The notes below the pieces were generated by a model that saw only the letters and a program-made list of their open reading frames with translations, had not been told where the DNA came from and did not search any database. Positions 57,824-64,000 of a stretch of DNA of 64,000 bases are shown piece after piece. The DNA is taken from assembly GCF_041912895.1 (NCBI RefSeq), contig NZ_JAYSGI010000001.1:558001-622000 (forward strand), given 5' to 3'. The stretch comes from Pelagerythrobacter sp041912895. GTDB taxonomy: Bacteria > Pseudomonadota > Alphaproteobacteria > Sphingomonadales > Sphingomonadaceae. Numbering within the stretch: the stretch's first letter is position 1; the number at the start of each line of letters is the position of its first letter. The position numbers and the translations under genes were made by a program.

Positions 57824-59233
57824 TCAGATGTGCAGCGCCCGTCCGTAGGCGGCGAGCACGCTTTCGTGCATCATTTCGGACAGGGTCGGATGCGGGAACA
57901 CGGTCTGCATCAGCTCGGCTTCGGTCGTCTCGAGCTGCTTGCCGACGGTATAGCCCTGGATCAGTTCGGTCACTTCGGCGCCGATCATGTGCGCGCCGAG
58001 CAGCTCGCCGGTCTTGGCATCGAACACCGTCTTGATGAAGCCTTCGGCCTCGCCCAGCGCGATCGCCTTGCCGTTACCGATGAAGGGGAACGTGCCGGCC
58101 TTGACCTCGTGCCCGGCCTCCTTCGCCTTCGCTTCGGTCATACCGACGCTGGCGACCTGCGGGTGGCAATAGGTGCAGCCGGGGATGTTGGCGCGGTCGA
58201 GGGCGTGTGGGTGGACATCCCTGTTGCCCAGCTCCTGCGCGATCGCCTCGGCGGCGGTGACGCCCTCGTGGCTCGCCTTGTGCGCCAGCCACGGGCCCGG
58301 GGTGCAATCGCCGATCGCCCACAGGCCCTTCGACTTGGTGCGGCCGTAAGGGTCGATCTGAATGAAGCCCTTCTCCATCTCGGCCAGCTTTTCCAGCCCG
58401 ATGCTCTCGGTGTTGGGCTGGATGCCGACCGCGACGATCACGTGGGTGAAGTCCTGCTCGGCGACCTTGCCGTCCTTCGCCTTGATCTTCGCCTTCACGC
58501 CGCTGGCGGAGGTCTTGATATCCTCCACCCCCGCGCCGGTCATGATCGTCATGCCCTGCTTGGTCAGCGACTTCTCGAGGAAGGCGGAGACGTCCTTGTC
58601 CTCCACCGGCACGATCCGGTCGAGCATCTCGACCACGGTAACTTCGGCGCCCATGTCGTTGTAGAAGCTGGCGAATTCGATCCCGATCGCGCCCGATCCG
58701 ATCACCAGCAGCTTCTTGGGCATTTCGGGCGGCGTCATCGCGTGGCGATAGGTCCAGATACGCTTGCCGTCGGCCTTGGCGAACGGCAGGTCGCGCGCGC
58801 GGGCGCCGGTGGCGACGATGACGTGCTTCGCCTCCAGCTTCTCCTCGCCCTTGTCGCCTTTCACGGTCAGGCTGGTGGGGCCGGTCAGCGTGCCCTCCCC
58901 CATGTGCACCGCGATCTTGTTCTTCTTCATCAGGTGCGTGACGCCTTGGTTGAGCTGCTTGGCGACGCCGCGGCTGCGCTTCACAACCGCTTCGAGATCG
59001 GCCTCGATCTCCTTGGCCTTGAGACCGTAGTCGCCCGCGTTCTGCATGTAATGGAAGATCTCGGCCGAGCGCAGCAGCGCCTTGGTCGGGATGCAGCCCC
59101 AGTTGAGGCAGATGCCGCCGAGCAGCTCGCGCTCCACGATCGCGGTCTTGAGGCCCAGCTGCGCGCAGCGGATCGCCGCGACATAGCCGCCGGGGCCCGA
59201 TCCGAGCACGATAACGTCGTATTTGTCAGCCAT
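57824..59233 (-). CDS. lpdA: Dihydrolipoyl dehydrogenase (E3)
   Basis: 469-residue FAD enzyme reoxidising lipoyl groups of pyruvate and 2-oxoglutarate dehydrogenases. FAD-binding GSGPGGYVAAIRCAQLG, redox cysteines in GGICLNWGCIPTK, NAD-binding GSGAIGIEFASF and the C-terminal HPTLSEMMHESVL with the catalytic histidine are intact. pdhC lies 1 kb upstream. The region before its start carries a 21-bp repeat array. Confidence 0.96.
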   Translation of the reverse strand: MADKYDVIVLGSGPGGYVAAIRCAQLGLKTAIVERELLGGICLNWGCIPTKALLRSAEIFHYMQNAGDYGLKAKEIEADLEAVVKRSRGVAKQLNQGVTHLMKKNKIAVHMGEGTLTGPTSLTVKGDKGEEKLEAKHVIVATGARARDLPFAKADGKRIWTYRHAMTPPEMPKKLLVIGSGAIGIEFASFYNDMGAEVTVVEMLDRIVPVEDKDVSAFLEKSLTKQGMTIMTGAGVEDIKTSASGVKAKIKAKDGKVAEQDFTHVIVAVGIQPNTESIGLEKLAEMEKGFIQIDPYGRTKSKGLWAIGDCTPGPWLAHKASHEGVTAAEAIAQELGNRDVHPHALDRANIPGCTYCHPQVASVGMTEAKAKEAGHEVKAGTFPFIGNGKAIALGEAEGFIKTVFDAKTGELLGAHMIGAEVTELIQGYTVGKQLETTEAELMQTVFPHPTLSEMMHESVLAAYGRALHI

Positions 59234-59304
59234 GATTCGTCCTGTTTGGTCTTGCGTCGGCCCACAGACATGGACCGGTTGTTACACTGTCCAGGCGATA
59301 AAAG

Positions 59305-59402
59305 GTCGCCTTGTGCGGAAATGCGTCGCCTTGCGGGGTAAACCCGTCGCCTTGCGGGGTGCGGGTGTCGCCTTGGGCGTGGAATATGTCGCCTTGCGCG
59401 GT
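59305..59402. repeat. Five tandem 20-21-bp repeats upstream of lpdA
   Basis: Units begin at 59305, 59325, 59346, 59367 and 59388. Each starts gtcgccttg and mostly continues cggggt. The period equals two DNA turns. No CRISPR-like spacers: the unit is almost entirely repeat. The 59234-59484 stretch holds no other feature. Confidence 0.85.
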
Positions 59403-59484
59403 CCGGGAAGGCGCGGTTTCATCGAGCGGTCGTCGAGTGTGCATCGCGTGACGATGGCACGGATGGGTCGGTGTAGGACAGCGA

Positions 59485-59865
59485 TCATCGCGCACCCTCG
59501 CCCACCGCACGCGGCCGGTCCGTGTCGTCGAGCAGCACGAACCTGAACGTGCCGCACGCCACTTTCACCGTCGCTTCGCCGTTGCGTTCGCGGGCGATGG
59601 CTTCGGCGGCGATGGTCAGCGAGGTGGTGCCGGTAGCGGCGATCTCGCAATAGACCGACAGTTCGTCGCCCACCGCCATCGCGCCGGGAAAGGCGAAATC
59701 GGTGGCCGAGACGACCACGGCCTTGCCCCGCCCCACCCGGCTCGCCAGCGCGCCCGCGCCCAAGGCCATCTGGCTCATCAGCCAGCCGCCGAACACCCCG
59801 CCATAAGGGTTGGTGTCCGCCGGCATCGCGGTGACGCGGATCATCGGTTCGCGGCTATCGCCCAT
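59485..59865 (-). CDS. Hotdog-fold acyl-CoA thioesterase (YciA-like)
   Basis: 126 residues. PADTNPYGGVFGGWLMSQMA is the hotdog helix with the catalytic-type Asp/Gly region; GKAVVVSATDFAFPGAMAVGD and the final strands fit YciA/acyl-CoA hydrolases. Acts on short to medium acyl-CoAs by family. Directly follows the small secreted gene (stop and start adjacent). Confidence 0.85.
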   Translation of the reverse strand: MGDSREPMIRVTAMPADTNPYGGVFGGWLMSQMALGAGALASRVGRGKAVVVSATDFAFPGAMAVGDELSVYCEIAATGTTSLTIAAEAIARERNGEATVKVACGTFRFVLLDDTDRPRAVGEGAR

Positions 59866-60270
59866 TCAGCCCGCCACCAGTTGGAGGTTCGCGGCGGTCA
59901 CCCAGCCGTGGCGGCAGGGGCCATCATAGGGGCGGCTTTCGGCGATCGGGCTGCTGACGCGGCAATCGCCCAGTTCCTGGAACTCACCCGAGGGGTAGAC
60001 GATGCCCTGCCATTCGCCCTCGCCCTCGCACAGCCAGACCAGCGAACGGGGCGGCAGGGTGTCAGTTTCCAGCGCCTCGGCGTCGGGCCGCTCGCGCACG
60101 ATTTCGTCCTCGTCGTAAGTCGCGATCCGCGCAATCCCGCCGCAGGCATCCGTTACCGGGCCTTCCAGCCCGATCATCGGCACGCGCACGTCGCTCGCCT
60201 GCACCGTATCGGGCGCGGGCGGGCCGAAGCCCTGCCCGGCCAGCAGCGCGATGGCGAGCAGCCGGATCAC
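59866..60270 (-). CDS. Small secreted protein (SH3-like)
   Basis: 134 residues from a GTG at 60270. Signal-like start (IRLLAIALLAGQGFG). Four cysteines (VTDACGG, VWLCEGEGEW, GDCRVS, GPCRHGW) and the strand pattern EWQGIVYPSGEFQELGDC then HGWVTAANLQLV resemble SH3-like domain proteins of the SH3_3/SH3_17 kind found in alphaproteobacteria. Function unknown. Confidence 0.65.
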   Translation of the reverse strand: MIRLLAIALLAGQGFGPPAPDTVQASDVRVPMIGLEGPVTDACGGIARIATYDEDEIVRERPDAEALETDTLPPRSLVWLCEGEGEWQGIVYPSGEFQELGDCRVSSPIAESRPYDGPCRHGWVTAANLQLVAG

Positions 60271-60271
60271 C

Positions 60272-61609
60272 TCAGACCACGAGGCCCATCGGGTTTTCGA
60301 CCAGCTGGCGGAAGGCGTCCATCAGTTGCGCGCCGTCGACGCCGTCGATCGCGCGGTGGTCGAAGCTGCCGGTCGCGCTCATCATCGTGGCGACGCCCAG
60401 CGCGCCGTCGATCACGTGCGGGCGCTTCTCGCCAGCGCCGACCGCCATGATCATCGCCTGCGGCGGGTTGATGACTGCATCGAACTGCTTGGTGCCGAAC
60501 ATCCCGAGGTTGGAAAGGCTGGCGGTGCCGCCCTGATATTCGTGCGGTTGGAGCTTGCCTTCCTTGGCCTTGCCCGCGAGTTCCTTCATCTCGGTGGAGA
60601 TTTCGGCGAGGCCCTTGCGCCCCGCATCGACCACGATCGGGGTGATGAGGCCGCTGGGCGCGGCGACCGCGACCGACACGTCCTGCCGCTGATACTGGTA
60701 CAGCTCGTCGCCCTGGAAGCTGACGTTGCACTGCGGCACGCGCTGGAGCGCGCGGGCGAGCGCCTTGATCAGCAGATCGTTAACCGACAGCTTCACGCCG
60801 TCCGCCTCGAGGCTGGCGTTGAGTTCGCCGCGCAGCTTGAGCAGGGCATCGAGGCGCACGTCCACGGTGAGGTAGATGTGCGGGATGGTCTGCTTGGCCT
60901 CGGTCAGGCGGCGCGCGATGACCTTGCGCACATTGTTGAGCTTGATCGCCTCGTAAGGCGCGCCGAGATCGGAACCGGCAGGTGCTTTCGCGGGCGCCTT
61001 CGCGCCGTCCGTGTCCTTCGCGGTGTCTTTGGCAGGCGCCTTGCCCGGTTCGGCAGCCTCGACATCGGCCTTGACGATCCGGCCATTGGGGCCGCTGCCC
61101 TTCACGGCGGACAGATCGAGGCCCTTCTGCTCGGCGATGCGCCTGGCCAAGGGGCTGGCGATCACACGGTCGCCATCGGCCTGTGGGGCGGCGGGGGTTT
61201 TCGGCTTTTCAGGAGCGGCATCCTCGGATTTGTCCTCGGGCGCCTTCTTTTCCTCGCCCGCGGGCTTGGCCTTCGCAGGCGTTTCTTTCTCCTCGTCGGC
61301 CGAATCTTCCGAGGGCTTCTCTTCTTCGCCCGAACCGGAGGCCGCTTTCGCTTCCTCCGGGTCCTCGTCCTCACCCGCGAGCGTGGCGATCACGGTGCCG
61401 ACCTTCACGCCTTCGGTGCCCTCGGGCACTTCGATCTTGACGATCGTGCCTTCGTCGACCGCCTCGAACTCCATCGTCGCCTTGTCGGTCTCGATCTCGG
61501 CCATGATGTCGCCCGCGCTGACCTGGTCGCCTTCCTTCACGAGCCATTTGGCCAGCGTGCCTTCTTCCATCGTGGGCGAAAGGGCGGGCATCTTGATCGG
61601 CGTGGGCAT
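60272..61609 (-). CDS. pdhC: Pyruvate dehydrogenase complex E2 (dihydrolipoamide acetyltransferase)
   Basis: 445 residues: lipoyl domain (EIETDKATMEFEAVDEG, lysine lipoylated, about 43), a Lys/Glu/Ala/Pro-rich linker, the peripheral subunit-binding domain (ASPLARRIAEQKGLDLSAVK) and the catalytic domain with GSFDHRAIDGVDGA near the C-terminus. The ATG at 61609 gives PTPIKMPALSPTMEEG. Together with lpdA it indicates a pyruvate dehydrogenase locus; E1 is not in the window. Confidence 0.94.
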   Translation of the reverse strand: MPTPIKMPALSPTMEEGTLAKWLVKEGDQVSAGDIMAEIETDKATMEFEAVDEGTIVKIEVPEGTEGVKVGTVIATLAGEDEDPEEAKAASGSGEEEKPSEDSADEEKETPAKAKPAGEEKKAPEDKSEDAAPEKPKTPAAPQADGDRVIASPLARRIAEQKGLDLSAVKGSGPNGRIVKADVEAAEPGKAPAKDTAKDTDGAKAPAKAPAGSDLGAPYEAIKLNNVRKVIARRLTEAKQTIPHIYLTVDVRLDALLKLRGELNASLEADGVKLSVNDLLIKALARALQRVPQCNVSFQGDELYQYQRQDVSVAVAAPSGLITPIVVDAGRKGLAEISTEMKELAGKAKEGKLQPHEYQGGTASLSNLGMFGTKQFDAVINPPQAMIMAVGAGEKRPHVIDGALGVATMMSATGSFDHRAIDGVDGAQLMDAFRQLVENPMGLVV

Positions 61610-61727
61610 GTTTACGTCGGGTCCTCGCGAGTTTTTCGCGCCCGCTGTGGCCAATTTGGCCGCGCCGGGCAAGGTTCTTGCACGGAATACGTTTTCATCC
61701 GATATCCCGCCGCCGGAGGGAATGCAT

Positions 61728-62189
61728 ATGCGGGTCTATCTCGTGATCATGGACGAGACCGAGGAAGCGCGCAAAGCGCTGCGCTTCGCCGCGCGCCGCG
61801 CGCAGGCGACCGGCGGCGCGGTGCACATCCTCGCGCTGGTCCAGCCGCAGAGCTTCAACGCCTTCGGCGGAGTGCAGGCGACGATCGAGCAGGAGGCGCA
61901 GGACCGTGCCGAGGTGATGGCCAGCAGCGCGGCGGGCAACCTCTATTCCGAAAGCGGCAAGATGCCCACGATCGCGGTGCGCGTGGGCGAAGGGCAGGCG
62001 GTGATCAAGGAATACCTCGCCGAACACGCCGAGGTCGCCGCGCTGGTGCTCGGTTCGGCGGAGGAAGGCGGGCCGGGGCCGCTCATCACCCACTTCGCCG
62101 CGCATTCGGGCGGACTGCACTGCCCGCTCTATGTCGTGCCCGGCGGACTGGAAATGGACGCGATCGATGCGCTCGCGACCGACGGTTAG
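61728..62189 (+). CDS. Universal stress protein family
   Basis: 153 residues of the UspA alpha/beta fold: RVYLVIMDETEEARKALRFA, the middle ARRAQATGGAVHILALVQP and the ATP-site-like LVLGSAEEGGPGPL. GGAGGG lies 7 bases before the ATG at 61728 and only 1 base before another at 61722, so 61728 is the start. Divergent from pdhC, convergent with rnr. Confidence 0.88.
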   Translation: MRVYLVIMDETEEARKALRFAARRAQATGGAVHILALVQPQSFNAFGGVQATIEQEAQDRAEVMASSAAGNLYSESGKMPTIAVRVGEGQAVIKEYLAEHAEVAALVLGSAEEGGPGPLITHFAAHSGGLHCPLYVVPGGLEMDAIDALATDG

Positions 62190-62192
62190 CAG

Positions 62193-64000
62193 CTAGCGCT
62201 TCTTCCCCCGCCCCTGGTGGCGGATATTGGCGGGGCGACCGCGTTTTCCCTGAGCGGGTTTGTTGTTTGCGGGTTTGCCCTTAGCGTGATTGCCCTTCGG
62301 TTTCGCGCGCGGCGCGGGCCGGTCGCCGCGCGGTTCGATGCGGCTCTCGCTGCCCGGCAATTCGAACTTGAGCGCGCCGGTCAGCGCGTTCGCTTCGCCC
62401 AGCCGCAGTTCCAGCCGGTCGCCCGGAGCGAATCGCCGGCCGCTGTCCACGCCGACCAGCGCCTGCGCGGCTTCGTCGTAGCGGTAGTATTCGTTGCCCA
62501 GCGTCGAGACGGGGACCAGCCCGTCGCCGCCCAGCCCGACGATGGTGGCGAAGAACCCGAACGACTGCACGCCGGTGATGCGGGTGGCGAAGGTCTCGCC
62601 CACCCGGCCCGCGAGCCATGCGGCGACGTAGCGGTCGATCGTGTCGCGTTCGGCCTCCATTGCGCGGCGCTCGGCCTTGCTGATCGCTTCGGCGACTTTG
62701 CCCAGATCGGCCCGGTCGCGGTCCGACAGGCCGGTGGCGGGCGGCAGGTCGCCTGCCGGTTTCGGCTGTTCGAGCGCATAGGCGTCGACCAGCGCGCGGT
62801 GGACCAGCAGGTCGGCGTAGCGCCGGATCGGCGAGGTGAAATGCGCGTAGGAACCGAGCGCGAGGCCGAAGTGCCCCGCGTTCGCCGGCCCGTAATAGGC
62901 CTGCGTCTGCGTGCGCAGCACCGCCTCCATCACTTGCGCCTTCTCGCTCTCGTCGGTCACGTCCTTGAGCATTCGGTTGAACAGGCCGGGGGTAACGACC
63001 TGCCCCAGCGCCATGCTGCGCCCGAACGTGGCGAGATATTCCTTGAGCGCGACCAGCTTCTCTCGGCTCGGCGTCTCGTGCACGCGATAGACGACCGGCG
63101 CCTTCTTGCTTTCGAGCGCCTTGGCCGCGGCGACATTGGCCGCGATCATGAAATCTTCCACCACGCGGTGCGCATCGAGCCGTTCGCGCACCGCGATCTC
63201 GGCGATCTTGCCCTGCTCGTCGAGCCGGACCTGCCGCTCGGGTAGGTCGAGTTCGAGCGGGTCGCGCGCGGTGCGGGCGGCGAGGAGGAGCTTCCATGCG
63301 CTCCACAGGTTGCGGAGGTGTTCGGGGGCGTCGCCGCCGTCGATCGCGGCCTGCGCATCCTCGTAGGCGACGTTGTGCGAGATGCGCACGGTCGCGCGGG
63401 TGAAGCGCCACTTGGTCACCTTACCGTCGGGCGCGATTGTCAGGTGGCAGGCCATCGCTGCCCGGTCCTCGCCTTCCTTGAGGGAGCACACGTCGGCGCT
63501 GAGAACTTCGGGCAGCATCGGCACGACGCGATCGGGGAAATAGACTGAGTTCCCGCGCTTCCGCGCCTCGCGGTCCAATTCGCTGCCGGGGCGGACGTAG
63601 AAGCTGACGTCGGCGATGGCGACGAGCGCGTCGTAGCCGCCCGCCCCATCGGGCTTGGCCCAGATCGCGTCGTCGTGATCGCGCGCGTCGGCGGGATCGA
63701 TCGCGACGATCGGCAGGTGGCGCAGGTCCTCGCGCCTGTCCTCGCTGAGCGGCAGCTTCGCGGCGCGCTTGGCTTCCTCGATCGCGGCTTCGGGGAACAC
63801 GTGCGGGATGCCGTGTTTGGCGATGGCGATTAGCGAAAAGCTCTTGGGCGCGAGGGGATCGCCGAGCACCTCGACCACATTGACCCCGGCGCGGTGGCCG
63901 CGCCCGGCGGGTTCGGCGAGCACGAGCTGGCCTTCCTCCGCACCGCCGAGATCGGCGATGGGGGAGGACTGGCGCACCCGCTTGTCGACCGGGGCGAGCC
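62193..64000 (-). CDS. rnr: Ribonuclease R, 5' part cut by the window edge
   Basis: 3'-5' exoribonuclease that degrades structured RNA. At least 594 residues here, and the frame is open to base 64000 (codons APVDKRV precede the first V), so the N-terminal cold-shock domains continue outside. The RNB core carries IDPADARDHDDAIWA (four catalytic aspartates) and HFTSPIRRYADLLVHR, then an S1 domain (YVAAWLAGRVGETFATRITG) and a basic Lys/Arg tail. The first methionine seen is not the true start. Confidence 0.95.
   Translation of the reverse strand, partial: LAPVDKRVRQSSPIADLGGAEEGQLVLAEPAGRGHRAGVNVVEVLGDPLAPKSFSLIAIAKHGIPHVFPEAAIEEAKRAAKLPLSEDRREDLRHLPIVAIDPADARDHDDAIWAKPDGAGGYDALVAIADVSFYVRPGSELDREARKRGNSVYFPDRVVPMLPEVLSADVCSLKEGEDRAAMACHLTIAPDGKVTKWRFTRATVRISHNVAYEDAQAAIDGGDAPEHLRNLWSAWKLLLAARTARDPLELDLPERQVRLDEQGKIAEIAVRERLDAHRVVEDFMIAANVAAAKALESKKAPVVYRVHETPSREKLVALKEYLATFGRSMALGQVVTPGLFNRMLKDVTDESEKAQVMEAVLRTQTQAYYGPANAGHFGLALGSYAHFTSPIRRYADLLVHRALVDAYALEQPKPAGDLPPATGLSDRDRADLGKVAEAISKAERRAMEAERDTIDRYVAAWLAGRVGETFATRITGVQSFGFFATIVGLGGDGLVPVSTLGNEYYRYDEAAQALVGVDSGRRFAPGDRLELRLGEANALTGALKFELPGSESRIEPRGDRPAPRAKPKGNHAKGKPANNKPAQGKRGRPANIRHQGRGKKR

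Noticed and set aside
55925..59341. 1138-codon plus-strand frame
   Set aside because: Antisense over the antiporter and lpdA; His/Arg/Asp repeats from reverse reading, no motif.
59305..59402. CRISPR array
   Set aside because: Units are 20-21 bp with no unique spacers of 30 bp or more, and no cas genes are near.

Overview
The window is high-GC alphaproteobacterial chromosome. Gene content and protein style point to the Sphingomonadales (Erythrobacter / Altererythrobacter / Sphingomonas relatives). The evidence is the carA-carB, dnaG-rpoD and greA arrangement, a small DUF4170-type protein, a DUF481 protein, queuosine genes and typical short alphaproteobacterial house-keeping families. This placement is inference; no rRNA gene is present to fix it.

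Region 1 to 39.6 kb is core chromosome. It starts inside a prenyl diphosphate synthase (ispA, cut by the window edge). Then come coaD, a secreted cyclophilin, queA, a two-gene ABC-2 exporter, a DUF481 outer-membrane-like protein and tgt (queA and tgt both serve queuosine synthesis). On the minus strand follow rpsD, a TrmJ-type methyltransferase in frame with a GIY-YIG domain, nrdR, glyA, rpiB, rpoD, dnaG, a lipoprotein and a GatB/YqeY protein, with a chorismate mutase and a PepSY-like gene on the plus strand. The plus strand continues with carA, an RraB-like gene, carB and greA. A minus-strand group of four small coiled-coil or membrane proteins precedes plus-strand eno and an M13 peptidase. 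The long minus-strand block 28.5 to 39.6 kb holds an aldo/keto reductase, ribH, a YnfA-type protein, mazG, and a tightly overlapping operon mltB-like, rlpA-like/SPOR, dacA-like, tmk, holB, metG, tatD, an MBL hydrolase and a small membrane protein.

Region 39.8 to 54.0 kb is a 14.2 kb genomic island in the 3' end of a tRNA-Ser(UGA) gene. The tRNA end 'ccaccctgtccgcca' at 39840-39854 is repeated at 54021-54035, and a P4-type tyrosine integrase starts 146 bp inside the left end. The island has lower GC and looser gene packing. It carries a relict plasmid-type origin (DnaA box plus three iterons, no repA), a single-chain nucleotidyltransferase-HEPN protein, a small NYGN-repeat protein, a frameshifted soluble gene coupled to a four-TM membrane gene, the 3' half of a tRNA-Val, an excisionase-like HTH gene, a large SF2 helicase with a possible C-terminal nuclease, and an XRE-ImmA/IrrE metallopeptidase coupled to an unrecognised 225 aa protein. 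The last three genes, with a strong promoter and operator-like palindromes, are the best candidate in the window for an undescribed defence or toxin-antitoxin module.

Region 54.0 to 64.0 kb is core again, all but one gene on the minus strand: a 46 aa protein, a sulfotransferase-like gene, a class IV aminotransferase, a KefB-type antiporter, lpdA (with a 21-bp repeat array in its upstream region), a hotdog thioesterase, a small secreted protein, pdhC, a plus-strand universal stress protein, and rnr (cut by the right edge). lpdA and pdhC supply E3 and E2 of a 2-oxoacid dehydrogenase complex.
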